From Rhizobium halophilum (GTDB taxonomy: Bacteria; Pseudomonadota; Alphaproteobacteria; Rhizobiales; Rhizobiaceae), in NCBI RefSeq assembly GCF_021648825.1, contig NZ_JAKJHS010000001.1:558001-622000 (forward strand): a stretch of 64,000 nt of DNA, read 5' to 3'. The translations under genes were made by a program, and so were the position numbers. Under the pieces are notes generated by a model, which was not told the DNA's origin, did not search any database, and worked only from the letters and a program-made list of their open reading frames with translations. Within the stretch, counting starts at the first letter, position 1. Every line of letters starts with the position of its first letter. Shown piece by piece: positions 31,255 through 40,085 of the stretch.

Positions 31255-32229
31255 TCATGGCTTCAGCAGGACCTTGCCCTTGCGGCCCGGCTCCGCTGCA
31301 GCCGCCGCTGCGCGCCCAACGTCGGAAAGGGGAAACACCTCCGACACCGTCAGCCTGACGTCTCTGGCCGCCACTGCTTGAACGATCTCGGATATCAGGC
31401 TTCTCAGCTTGTCGGCACCCAGCGTCGGAGCAATCTTGGACAACCAGAAGCCCTTCACCAATGCTTCCTTGAAGATGAGGTCGCTGGCCGAGAGCTCGAG
31501 CGGGCGTCCAGACATCAGGCCGAAGGAAACCAATACCCCCTTCTCCCCGAGGAGCGACAGCAGGTCGCCCGCATCCGGCCCGCCAATGCCGTCGACGGCA
31601 CCCACGATCGGAGCGCCCTGTGTGATGGCCGCCACGTGGTCTTTCCAGCCGTGGTCTGAAGTAGAAACGACATTGCCGATGCCGAGCGCCGCCAATTCTT
31701 CGACAGCCGTCTGTCGGCGGACGAGGCCAACCACATTGACGCCGCGCCGCTCCGCGAACTTTGCCAGCGCCTTGCCGACGGCGCCGTTGGCAGCGTTCTG
31801 AACGATCCAGCCCCCGCGACCCACACCGATGAAATCGAGGAGGGTCAAAGCACTGAGCGGCATGGAAACCAGCTGCGCTGCGGCCTCGTCGGAGATGTCG
31901 TCCGGTACGGGCACGGCCGAAGCGGCCGCAGCGAGATAGTAGTCGCCCCAAGTCCCCTGGCCCGACGCTGCGACACGCTGGCCAACCTTCAGATGGGTTA
32001 CGCCATTCCCCAGCGCGTCGACAATGCCCATCGCCTCTGTCCCCGCCGGCGCGGGAAGTGCGGGCCTGTAGCCGTAGTCGCCGCTCACCGTCAGCAGGTC
32101 GTGATTGTGGATGGATGCCATCACCATCTTCACACGGATCTGGCCGGCTGCCGGCACCGGCATCTCCACCTCACGAATCTCCAGCACTTCCGCTGGATCT
32201 CCGAATCGCGAATGGGCTACGCTGCGCAT
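31255..32229 (-). CDS. Zinc-independent quinone-oxidoreductase-like MDR protein
   Basis: A 324-residue medium-chain dehydrogenase/reductase. The GroES-like N-terminal half contains VGQRVAASGQGTWGDYY, and the Rossmann half has NAANGAVGKALAKFAE in the place of the usual AAAGGVG. The cysteine and histidine ligands for catalytic or structural zinc are absent, so it belongs to the NADPH quinone oxidoreductase type, perhaps an enoyl reductase of the ETR1 kind. Substrate cannot be told. An AGGAGAGC stretch precedes the ATG at 32229. Confidence 0.85.
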   Translation of the reverse strand: MRSVAHSRFGDPAEVLEIREVEMPVPAAGQIRVKMVMASIHNHDLLTVSGDYGYRPALPAPAGTEAMGIVDALGNGVTHLKVGQRVAASGQGTWGDYYLAAAASAVPVPDDISDEAAAQLVSMPLSALTLLDFIGVGRGGWIVQNAANGAVGKALAKFAERRGVNVVGLVRRQTAVEELAALGIGNVVSTSDHGWKDHVAAITQGAPIVGAVDGIGGPDAGDLLSLLGEKGVLVSFGLMSGRPLELSASDLIFKEALVKGFWLSKIAPTLGADKLRSLISEIVQAVAARDVRLTVSEVFPLSDVGRAAAAAAEPGRKGKVLLKP

Positions 32230-32489
32230 GGAGCTCTCCTTTTTATGCCAGATGAGGATGGGACCTCGTATCTGAGGACACCGATATAGTGTGGGCCTGA
32301 AAGGTTGAAAGGCAGGAGGCTCGGCTTGCAGGAATTTGAAGCCACAACCCCTATGGCATATGGACTTGCGGCACGCTTTCTGCTAACTGCCTCGTCCAAT
32401 CGCACGGCTTCCCGCCGGGCAAAGTCATTCTTTCGCCGTGGATCTGGTCGATTCTTGGCGAATAACCAACCAAAGGAACGGGTTTACAC

Positions 32490-32720
32490 GTGCAGGTACT
32501 TGTCCGCGACAACAACGTTGATCAGGCTCTCCGCGCTCTCAAGAAGAAGATGCAGCGTGAAGGCATCTTCCGGGAAATGAAGATGCGCGACTATTACGAA
32601 AAGCCTTCTGAAAAGCGTGCTCGCGAAAAGGCCGAAGCGGTTCGCCGCGTCCGCAAGCTGGCCCGCAAGCGCCTGCAGCGCGAAGGTCTGATCGCAGCTC
32701 CGGCTCGCACCGCCCGTTAA
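32490..32720 (+). CDS. rpsU: 30S ribosomal protein S21
   Basis: A 76-residue, strongly basic ribosomal protein. The start [20 protein letters not shown] is the usual alphaproteobacterial S21 N-terminus. Translation begins at GTG 32490 with AAAGGAACGGG upstream. Length is normal. It is divergent from the quinone-oxidoreductase-like gene, so its promoter lies in the 260-base gap at 32230-32489. Confidence 0.96.
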   Translation: MQVLVRDNNVDQALRALKKKMQREGIFREMKMRDYYEKPSEKRAREKAEAVRRVRKLARKRLQREGLIAAPARTAR

Positions 32721-32839
32721 TCGGTCGTTTTTTAGACGTTTTTGACGTGTTAATAAGGCGGGGGCGACGATGGCGCCTCCGCTTTTACTTTGTCCGGACG
32801 AACCGTCCGCTCCTGCAAAAATACGAGGAACTGCGCCTG

Positions 32840-33724
32840 ATGGCCTTCAAGACTGCTGCTCCTTCTCTCGCAACATTCGAAACCCCGGCTATCATCGCAT
32901 CAGTTCGCAGCAGCGCCACGCTTCCCGCTCTAGCTCTCGCGGCGGCGGCGCTCCTCGCCGGCTGCTCGACCACGTCCCAAACCACCGACCTGATCACCCT
33001 CGACCGCGCACAGGGTTCGGAAGAGAATATCGGCTCGCTGACAGCCGTCATCAACAGCAACCCGAACAATCCGGAGGGCTACAACGTTCGCGGCTCCGCT
33101 TACGGTCGCGCCGGAGAGTTCAATCGGGCGCTGGAGGATTTCGACCGCGCCATCCAGCTCAACCCGCAGTTCTATCAGGCCTATGCCAACCGCGCGCTCG
33201 TCTACCGCAACATGGGCAAGCCCGTGGAAGCCGCCAATGACTACAACCGCGCGCTGCAGCTGAACCCGAACTACGACGTCGCCTATATTGGCCGCGGCAA
33301 TATCTATCGGCAGGCGGGCCGCACCGACGAGGCCTTCAACGACTTCAACCGCGCCATCCAGCTCGACACAACCGACGGCCGCGCCTACCACAACCGCGGA
33401 CTGATCTACCAGCTTCGTGGCCAGCATGCGCAGGCGATCGAGGACTTCTCGAAGGCCATCTCGCTTTCGCCAAGCTCGCCTGAACCCTACAACGGCCGCG
33501 CCGTCTCCTACCTCGCCACCGGCGATGACGAGAACGCATTTGCCGACATCAACACGGCCATCAGCTACAACGACAAGCTTGCAGAGTCCTGGACCAACCA
33601 AGGCCTTGTCTACGAGACACGCGGCGACAGGGCCCGCGCTGCCAAATCCTTCGCCCACGCGGCCCGGCTCGATCCGAACTACCAGCCGGCCAAGGATGGC
33701 CTCGCCCGCACCCGCACCAGCTGA
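32840..33724 (+). CDS. Tetratricopeptide repeat lipoprotein
   Basis: A 294-residue protein with a long signal region ending in the lipobox LLAGC (Cys42), so it is probably a lipid-anchored periplasmic protein. At least six TPR units follow, each with the NRALVY/NPNY or RAIQLN pattern, covering about residues 70-285. It resembles NlpI-like scaffolds that connect cell-wall enzymes and proteases, but identity with NlpI is not shown. I start at ATG 32840, where GAGGA is suitably placed. It follows rpsU by 120 bases. Confidence 0.85.
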   Translation: MAFKTAAPSLATFETPAIIASVRSSATLPALALAAAALLAGCSTTSQTTDLITLDRAQGSEENIGSLTAVINSNPNNPEGYNVRGSAYGRAGEFNRALEDFDRAIQLNPQFYQAYANRALVYRNMGKPVEAANDYNRALQLNPNYDVAYIGRGNIYRQAGRTDEAFNDFNRAIQLDTTDGRAYHNRGLIYQLRGQHAQAIEDFSKAISLSPSSPEPYNGRAVSYLATGDDENAFADINTAISYNDKLAESWTNQGLVYETRGDRARAAKSFAHAARLDPNYQPAKDGLARTRTS

Positions 33725-33752
33725 GGCCTTCGGCAACTGGACGCCGGCGACC

Positions 33753-34772
33753 CTACCGCCAGCCGAGCGCCGGCGCGACGTGCTTCAGGATCGCTTCGAT
33801 AACGTGGGCGTTGTACTCGACGCCCAGTTGGTTCGGCACGGTGAGGAGCAGCGTATCGGCCTCAGCCACAGCCTCGTCCTGCCGTAGTTCCTCGACGAGC
33901 GCATCCGGCTCCGCCGCATAGGACCGTCCGAAGATCGCGCGCGTGTTCGCGTCGATATAGCCGATCGAATCCTGATCCTTGCTGCGGCCGAAATAGGCGC
34001 GGTCCATGTCGTTGACGATGGCGAAGATCGAACGCGACACCGAAACGCGTGGCGTGCGCGTATGGCCGGCTTCCTTCCAGGCATCACGATAGGCGCGGAT
34101 CTGCTTGGCCTGCTGAATGTGGAAGGCTTCGCCCGTCTCGTCGTCCTTCAGCGTCGAGGACTGCAGGTTCATGCCGAGCTTGGCGGCCCAGACAGCCGTC
34201 GCGTTCGAACCGGCGCCCCACCAGATGCGCTCCCTCAGCCCTTCGGAGTAAGGCTCCAGGCGCAGCATGCCCGGCGGGTTGGGGAACATCGGCCGCGGGT
34301 TCGGCTTGGCGAAGCCTTCCCCCTTCAGCACGTCAAGAAACACCTCCGCATGGCGGCGGCCCATGTCGGCGTCGCTCTGACCGTCCTGCGGCTCGTAGCC
34401 GAAATAGCGCCAGCCATCGATCACCTGCTCCGGCGATCCGCGGCTGATGCCGAGCTGCAGGCGTCCGCCCGAGATCAGGTCTGCGGCACCGGCGTCCTCG
34501 GCCATGTAAAGCGGGTTCTCGTAGCGCATGTCGATCACGCCGGTGCCGATCTCGATCTTGCTGGTCTTGGCGCCGACGGCGGCAAGCAGCGGGAACGGCG
34601 AGGCAAGCTGGCGGGCAAAATGGTGGACACGGAAGTAGGCGCCGTCGGCGCCGAGCTCTTCAGCCGCGACGGCAAGATCGATCGACTGCAGCAGCGCGTC
34701 ACCGGCCGAGCGCGTGCCCGATTGCGGCGAGGGCGCCCAGTGGCCGAAGGAAAGAAAGCCGATTTTTTTCAT
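33753..34772 (-). CDS. LLM-class flavin-dependent oxidoreductase
   Basis: A 339-residue luciferase-like monooxygenase family protein, expected to use FMNH2 or F420-like flavins. It starts KKIGFLSFGHWAP and continues with DGAYFRVHHFARQLASPFPLLAA and IEIGTGVIDMRYENPLYMAEDAGAAD, typical of the alkanal-monooxygenase-like subgroup. Substrate is unknown. It is convergent with the TPR lipoprotein gene and stands as a single gene. Confidence 0.85.
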   Translation of the reverse strand: MKKIGFLSFGHWAPSPQSGTRSAGDALLQSIDLAVAAEELGADGAYFRVHHFARQLASPFPLLAAVGAKTSKIEIGTGVIDMRYENPLYMAEDAGAADLISGGRLQLGISRGSPEQVIDGWRYFGYEPQDGQSDADMGRRHAEVFLDVLKGEGFAKPNPRPMFPNPPGMLRLEPYSEGLRERIWWGAGSNATAVWAAKLGMNLQSSTLKDDETGEAFHIQQAKQIRAYRDAWKEAGHTRTPRVSVSRSIFAIVNDMDRAYFGRSKDQDSIGYIDANTRAIFGRSYAAEPDALVEELRQDEAVAEADTLLLTVPNQLGVEYNAHVIEAILKHVAPALGWR

Positions 34773-34897
34773 GGGGTGCTCCTTAGGAAGCGCAAACTCA
34801 GTTTCACCCTATATGGCGTGGCACCACGCGCTTCGTCAGGGCTGAGGGAGGAAAGGGACCGTGACGGATTGTTCGATGATGCTGAACGGGAAGCCGT

Positions 34898-35187
34898 CTA
34901 CGGCTTCAGTCGAAGCAACACCCTCTTGTGCAGGATCGCCAGCACAAGAATGCCGAACTCTGCCTCTTCGAATAGAATGACGTGACCGACATGTTCATGC
35001 CTTCGAACCTCGAGCCCAAGTAGGGCGCGAGCCGCCCTATTCGCGGATTTTCCGCCAACAGCTCGAGGCAGCGCTCCATGGACGTTGCATAAGTCTGCGA
35101 CTGCAAATGCCCGAAGGTTTCCATGCCATAGAGGAAGATATCTAGCAGATCCACCTCTGCCTGACGTGTCAGCCTTTGTTCAGCCAC
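34898..35187 (-). pseudogene. parE: ParE-type toxin, frameshifted
   Basis: The reading frame starts at GTG 35187, overlapping the antitoxin stop, and gives a typical RelE/ParE toxin N-terminus (RQAEVDLLDIFLYGMETFG). After LAPYLG the frame runs into unrelated residues and stops at 34906. In the alternative frame from about 35015 the sequence continues EVRRHEHVGHVILFEE and then LAILHKRV, the conserved ParE C-terminus, ending at TAG 34898. Adding one C near 35012-35016 restores a 96-residue toxin, so a one-base deletion has inactivated it. A sequencing error is the alternative. Confidence 0.78.
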
Positions 35188-35446
35188 GTCCCGCTTTCCA
35201 CTGCTCCGCAACCTTCTCCGCCTCAGAGAAAAATTCGGACACCTTCCGTGGGCTCACACCACTATGCCGGGATGCTGACAGGAGATCACGCAACTCCTCA
35301 ATCGTAAGCTCCTCCCCGCGTTGCGCACGCTCGCGCAAGATGAGCTGCGTCAGATAATCGCCTGCAGTTGCGTAAGGACCGCGGCGAACCTGCTCATCCA
35401 GCCAGTCCTTTGCCGATTCTGGAAGCGATACGGTGACGGTAACCAT
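35180..35446 (-). CDS. parD: ParD-type antitoxin
   Basis: An 88-residue protein with an N-terminal ribbon-helix-helix (VTVSLPESAKDWLDEQV, then ATAGDYLTQLILRE) for DNA binding and a flexible acidic C-terminus that would wrap the toxin. It overlaps the start of the frameshifted toxin gene by 8 bases, the usual coupled arrangement. The reading frame is intact, so the antitoxin may still repress the locus or counter related toxins elsewhere. Confidence 0.87.
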   Translation of the reverse strand: MVTVTVSLPESAKDWLDEQVRRGPYATAGDYLTQLILRERAQRGEELTIEELRDLLSASRHSGVSPRKVSEFFSEAEKVAEQWKAGRG

Positions 35447-35567
35447 CCAACTCGCCGGTTCTGAGCTTCAGCATTCTGACATGATTCCCAAGAACGAGAA
35501 AAGCCTGGCAGCAAACCGGGCTCTCTAACTAATGGCTATTCGCTACTCGCTACTCGCAAGCAAAAGC

Positions 35568-36968
35568 TTAGTGCTTCATCGCCTTGACGATGTCGTCGGT
35601 CATCTTCTTGGCGTCGCCGAGCAGCATCATCGTGCCGTCCTTGTAGAACAGCGTATTGTCGATGCCGGCATAGCCGGAGCCGAGCGAGCGCTTGACGAAG
35701 AGACAGGTCCGCGCCTTGTCGACGTCCAGGATCGGCATGCCGTAGATGGGCGAGGACTTGTCGTCGCGCGCCGCAGGGTTGGTAACGTCATTGGCGCCGA
35801 TCACATAGGCGACATCCGCCTGCGCGAACTCGCCATTGATGTCTTCCAGCTCAAAGACCTCGTCATAGGGAACATTGGCCTCGGCCAGCAGCACGTTCAT
35901 GTGGCCAGGCATGCGGCCGGCCACCGGGTGGATCGCGTATTTCACCTCGACGCCGTGTTCCTTCAGCGTGTCGGCCAGTTCCCGCAGCGCATGCTGCGCC
36001 TGGGCGACCGCCATACCATAGCCCGGCACGATGATGACCTTCTGAGCGTTCTGCATGAGGAAGGCCGCGTCGTCGGCGGAGCCCTGCTTCACCGTCCGCT
36101 GCACGCCGTCGTCTGCGCCGGCCGCGGCGGTCTCACCACCAAAACCGCCAAGGATGACGGAGATGAAGGAGCGGTTCATCCCCTTGCACATGATGTAGGA
36201 GAGGATCGCACCCGACGAGCCGACCAGCGCACCGGTGATGATCAGCGCCAGGTTGCCCAGCGTAAAGCCAATGCCGGCGGCGGCCCAGCCGGAATATGAG
36301 TTCAGCATCGAAACGACGACCGGCATGTCGGCGCCGCCGATCGGAACGATCAGCAGCACGCCGAGCGCCAGCGACAGGACGATGATCAGCCAGAAATGCG
36401 CGTGGCTTTCCGTCTGGGTGAGGCTGACGATGAAGACGAGGATAGCAAGCAAGAGCCCGATGTTGATCACGTGCCGGAACGGCAGCAGGATCGGCTTGCC
36501 GGACATGCGCCCATCCAGCTTGAGGAAGGCGATGACGGAGCCGGTAAAGGTGATCGCCCCAATCGCCGCGCCGAGCGCCATTTCGACCAGCGCCTGGGCA
36601 TGGATTTCACCGACGGCGCCGATTCCGAAGGAGACGGGATCATAAAGAGCTGCTGCGGCGACCATAACCGCAGCCAGACCGACCAGCGAGTGAAAGCCGG
36701 CGACCAACTGCGGCATCGCCGTCATTGGGATGGTGCGGGCGATATAGGCGCCGGCGCCGCCGCCGATGGCAAGCGCCACGACGATCAGGACAAGCCCGCC
36801 GAAGCTCGGTGTCGCGAGCAGCAGCGTCGTGCCGATGGGGATTCCCATGCCGACCATACCGTAGAGATTGCCCTGGCGGCTGGTGGTCGGGTGGGAAAGA
36901 CCGCGAAGCGCCATAATGAACAGCACACCGGAGACAAGATAGAGGAAGGCTGCGAGGTTCTGCGACAT
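35568..36968 (-). CDS. pntB: NAD(P) transhydrogenase beta subunit
   Basis: A 466-residue inner-membrane subunit. About nine membrane helices come first, then the NADP(H)-binding dIII domain from about residue 290, with IIVPGYGMAVAQAQHALREL and VIGANDVTNPAA. With PntA it uses the proton gradient to reduce NADP with NADH. It is the last of three minus-strand genes (pntAA, pntAB, pntB), 13 bases after pntAB. Length is typical. Confidence 0.95.
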   Translation of the reverse strand: MSQNLAAFLYLVSGVLFIMALRGLSHPTTSRQGNLYGMVGMGIPIGTTLLLATPSFGGLVLIVVALAIGGGAGAYIARTIPMTAMPQLVAGFHSLVGLAAVMVAAAALYDPVSFGIGAVGEIHAQALVEMALGAAIGAITFTGSVIAFLKLDGRMSGKPILLPFRHVINIGLLLAILVFIVSLTQTESHAHFWLIIVLSLALGVLLIVPIGGADMPVVVSMLNSYSGWAAAGIGFTLGNLALIITGALVGSSGAILSYIMCKGMNRSFISVILGGFGGETAAAGADDGVQRTVKQGSADDAAFLMQNAQKVIIVPGYGMAVAQAQHALRELADTLKEHGVEVKYAIHPVAGRMPGHMNVLLAEANVPYDEVFELEDINGEFAQADVAYVIGANDVTNPAARDDKSSPIYGMPILDVDKARTCLFVKRSLGSGYAGIDNTLFYKDGTMMLLGDAKKMTDDIVKAMKH

Positions 36969-36981
36969 GTTCCCAGGACCC

Positions 36982-37395
36982 TCAGCGTTCTTTTTTCTTG
37001 TACATGGCCAGCATCCGGCTCGTCACCAGGAAGCCGCCGAAGATGTTGACTGAGACCAGCACCAGCGCCACGAAGCCGAAGCCCGTGGCATAGCCGCTGG
37101 CCGAGATGCCGACAGCCAGCAACGCGCCAACCACGATGACGGAGGAGATCGCGTTCGTCACCGCCATCAGCGGCGTGTGGAGAGCCGGCGTGACGGACCA
37201 GACAACATAATAGCCGACGAAGATCGCCAGCACGAAGATCGCCAGCCGGAAGACGAAGGGATCGATGGCACCGCCGGAAACACCGTGGGCGGCCTGCGCC
37301 ACCGCATCAGGCGCCTGCTCGGCGGCAACCCGGACCGCATCGACGGCCTGGTCGAGCCTCTCCAGCGCAGAGTTCATCATATCGCTCGCCATCAA
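36982..37395 (-). CDS. pntAB: NAD(P) transhydrogenase alpha subunit, membrane part (alpha-2)
   Basis: A 137-residue protein with three to four membrane helices in its C-terminal two thirds (VFRLAIFVLAIFVGYYVVW, then SSVIVVGALLAVGISASG). It corresponds to the membrane part of the E. coli PntA chain, which is a separate gene in alphaproteobacteria. The ATG overlaps the pntAA stop codon by four bases. The N-terminal 40 residues are helical and soluble. Confidence 0.9.
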   Translation of the reverse strand: MMASDMMNSALERLDQAVDAVRVAAEQAPDAVAQAAHGVSGGAIDPFVFRLAIFVLAIFVGYYVVWSVTPALHTPLMAVTNAISSVIVVGALLAVGISASGYATGFGFVALVLVSVNIFGGFLVTSRMLAMYKKKER

Positions 37396-38717
37396 AGCTC
37401 CTCCTTCTCGCCCGGCGTCGCCGTCTCAGGCTTCTTGCGCACCCGCTTCGGCTTTTCTAGCCCTTCGGTCGCAGCAGCGGCCGTGCCAGCCTTGCGGACA
37501 GGCTTTGCGACCGCCCGCTTCGCCGCAGCGTTCGTTGCGACCGGACCTGCGGGCACTGCTGCCGCAGCCGTTTCGCGAGCGGCGTTCGCGGCCTCGGCGA
37601 AGTTGGGATGAACCACCTGCCCGCCATGCGTCAGCATGGTTGCCTGGATCAGTTCGTCGTCAGGATTGACCGAGAATTCCTTGGTCTCCTTGTCGACCAT
37701 CGTCTCCAAGAAGGCGAAGAGATTTTTGGCGTATAGCGCCGAAGCGGAGGCAGCAACACGTCCTGGCACGTTCGCGTAGCCGATGACCTTGACGCCCTCG
37801 ACGGTCGCAACCTCACCCTTCACCGATCCCTCGATATTGCCGCCCCGCTCCACCGCAAGGTCGACAGCAACGGATCCCGGCTTCATCGAGGCGAGCATGG
37901 CGCGGGTGACGAGACGCGGCGCCGGGCGGCCAGGAATGAGGGCCGTGGTGATGACGATGTCCTGCTTGGCGATGTGGTCTGCGACCAGGGCCGCCTGCTT
38001 CGCCTGATAGTCGCTCGACATCTGCTTGGCATAGCCGCCGGCAGTCTCGGCCGCCTTGAACTCGTCGTCTTCGACCGCGATGAACTTTGCGCCGAGCGAC
38101 GCGACCTGCTCCTTGGCAGCGGGGCGCACATCCGTGGCGGTTACGACCGCTCCGAGCCGGCGGGCGGTGGCGATCGCCTGCAGTCCGGCCACGCCTGCCC
38201 CCATAACGAACACCTTGGCCGCTGGAACCGTTCCCGCCGCCGTCATCATCATCGGCAGCGCCCGGCCGAATTCATGGGCCGCGTCGATGACCGCGCGGTA
38301 TCCCGCAAGATTGGCTTGGGACGACAGTACGTCCATGGATTGAGCGCGCGTGATGCGCGGCATGAGTTCCATGGCAAAGGTGGTTAGACCGGCCTGCGCC
38401 ATCCGGGCGATGGCGGCGTCCTGGCCGTAAGGGTTCATGCTGGCGAAGACCGCCGCGCCGGATTTGTAGGATGAGATTTCCTCGCCTTCGGGGCGGTTTA
38501 CCTTGAGGACGATATCGGCAGAGGCGGCATCACCGGATCCGCCGATACGTGCTCCCGCCGCCTGGTAATCCGCATCCGGAATCCCGGATGCGATACCGGC
38601 TCCCGATTCGACCACAACATCCAATCCGAGCCCGGCAAGACGCTTTACCGTCTCCGCCGAGGCCGCAACCCGGTCCTCACCCGCCCTCTCGCGAGGTACG
38701 AAAACTAACTTCGCCAA
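37392..38717 (-). CDS. pntAA: NAD(P) transhydrogenase alpha subunit, soluble part (alpha-1), with long basic tail
   Basis: A 441-residue NAD-binding dI subunit, related to alanine dehydrogenase. The Rossmann motif is VMGAGVAGLQAIATARRLGA with ATDVRPAAKEQV after it. The core ends near residue 380, the usual total length. The last 60 residues (382-441) are an extra tail rich in Ala, Pro, Lys and Arg (AKRAVAKPVRKAG, KPKRVRKKPE), which looks disordered and histone-H1-like. It starts the operon. The tail does not match the family and may contact membrane lipids or nucleic acid; that is a guess. Confidence 0.92.
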   Translation of the reverse strand: MAKLVFVPRERAGEDRVAASAETVKRLAGLGLDVVVESGAGIASGIPDADYQAAGARIGGSGDAASADIVLKVNRPEGEEISSYKSGAAVFASMNPYGQDAAIARMAQAGLTTFAMELMPRITRAQSMDVLSSQANLAGYRAVIDAAHEFGRALPMMMTAAGTVPAAKVFVMGAGVAGLQAIATARRLGAVVTATDVRPAAKEQVASLGAKFIAVEDDEFKAAETAGGYAKQMSSDYQAKQAALVADHIAKQDIVITTALIPGRPAPRLVTRAMLASMKPGSVAVDLAVERGGNIEGSVKGEVATVEGVKVIGYANVPGRVAASASALYAKNLFAFLETMVDKETKEFSVNPDDELIQATMLTHGGQVVHPNFAEAANAARETAAAAVPAGPVATNAAAKRAVAKPVRKAGTAAAATEGLEKPKRVRKKPETATPGEKEEL

Positions 38718-38795
38718 GACACGCCCCTCCCCGTCTCTGCCCTCACAGGCACAACCATGTTGTACCTGTCCTCATCGACTTATCCGGCGTGCTCG

Positions 38796-39020
38796 TTACC
38801 GAAGCAGGTAGAACCCGGCTGCGTTCAGGACGATGAAGATGATCAGCGCGCCGAAGAAGCCTGCACCGCCGAAGAAGCCGGCGGCCATCGCGATCATCAG
38901 CACCACGAGATGCATGGTGCCCCACTTGGTGAGCGTCAGGAAGCCGCCGTAGGTTTTCTCGTGCTCGGCGTAATCCATCTGTGCGCCTGTTTCCACGGGT
39001 CCGGTGCTGTGGTTGTCCAT
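38796..39020 (-). CDS. aa3-type cytochrome c oxidase subunit IV
   Basis: A 74-residue protein with a hydrophilic N-terminus containing MDYAEHEKTYGGF, then a hydrophobic region with one to two helices ending FYLLR. This is the bacterial subunit IV of aa3 cytochrome oxidase (PF07835), a small accessory chain. It is usually found next to pnt genes in rhizobia rather than with the other cox genes, as here. The Met at codon 15 could also be the start. Confidence 0.82.
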   Translation of the reverse strand: MDNHSTGPVETGAQMDYAEHEKTYGGFLTLTKWGTMHLVVLMIAMAAGFFGGAGFFGALIIFIVLNAAGFYLLR

Positions 39021-39197
39021 TTATCGTCTCCCTTGCGCGGCGCGCATGCGCCGACCAAGCGCAGCAACGGCCGTCAGATACCTGATCTTACCGCCCCAGA
39101 TCGTTGAATACGGCGGAGCGGGCATTGTTTCAGGCCTTACACAAAGCAGCCATAAAGCGCAATGGCAGCTTATGGCGCAGGCGTTCCACGCCCGCGA

Positions 39198-39953
39198 TCA
39201 CATCAGGCGGCCACCACTCTTGATGCTGGATCGCGCCAGCCGGGCGGTAGGCAGGATCGTGAGCGGCGCCATTCCGCTGATCGCAGAACGATCGAACATC
39301 AGCCGGCGCTCGTAGGGTTGCGACTCGTATATTGGGAAGCGGCTGAGCAGCTTTGGGCCGATCTCGCGCGTGCGTGACGCAAGAAGCGTCAGGTCGAAAC
39401 CATACATGTCCGCGAAGGTGGCAGGCACAACCGTGTCTGCATAGAAGTAGCGTCGATAAAACGCGGAATGCGCGGGCCGGATATGCTGCAGCATCCGATC
39501 GGCATTGAAATAGATGGCGGCGAGGATTGTCGGTCGCACCGTTAGATAAGGAAGCGCCATCCGCTCCCCGTCCAGGTCGGGATCGATCGCAAGGCGCGCA
39601 GGATCGATCAACGTCATTCCCGCATCGAGGAAGGCGTTCACCGCATCCGGAAATACGCCGGAGGACTGGCTGATCCGGTGTGACGGCGTCACATGGTGTA
39701 CCCGGATGGTGCTGACCAGCTCTTCGTGCAGGTAGATACCGAAAACATAGGCGTGGTCGTCGAAGTCGACCTCATCCAGCATGCTGCTCGCAGAGCGCGG
39801 AAGCACGCCTCTTTCCTGGTACGCCTTGTACCGAAGTCGGGCGATGTCTTCGAAATCTTCCTGGCTCTCGATACGGCGGTATTCGATTGCATCCAGAACG
39901 GAAAGGAGCTTCTTGGAAAAGTCTTTGGTTGCTATGGAACTGGTGGGGGACAT
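39198..39953 (-). CDS. FeeM-like N-acyl amino acid synthase / GNAT-fold acyltransferase
   Basis: A 251-residue protein. DIARLRYKAYQERG, then DDHAYVFGIYLHEELVSTIRVH, fits the N-acyl amino acid synthase FeeM core, a GNAT relative of acyl-homoserine-lactone synthases that joins fatty acyl-ACP to an amino acid. DPARLAIDPDLDGERMALPYLTVR lies in the middle. The actual product is unknown. It lies 132 bases downstream of a membrane GGDEF-EAL gene on the same strand, so a common signal-responsive unit is plausible. Confidence 0.68.
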   Translation of the reverse strand: MSPTSSIATKDFSKKLLSVLDAIEYRRIESQEDFEDIARLRYKAYQERGVLPRSASSMLDEVDFDDHAYVFGIYLHEELVSTIRVHHVTPSHRISQSSGVFPDAVNAFLDAGMTLIDPARLAIDPDLDGERMALPYLTVRPTILAAIYFNADRMLQHIRPAHSAFYRRYFYADTVVPATFADMYGFDLTLLASRTREIGPKLLSRFPIYESQPYERRLMFDRSAISGMAPLTILPTARLARSSIKSGGRLM

Positions 39954-40085
39954 GCGGACACTCTCCTAGGTTAACGAGAGGTTAACCGGAGTTCACGCAA
40001 TGTGGATGTTTAAGGGCAGGCGGGGCGTGCTATTTCGACACAGATGGTTAATCCGCGCCGCCCTCTCCTAGACATGCAGCGGGGC

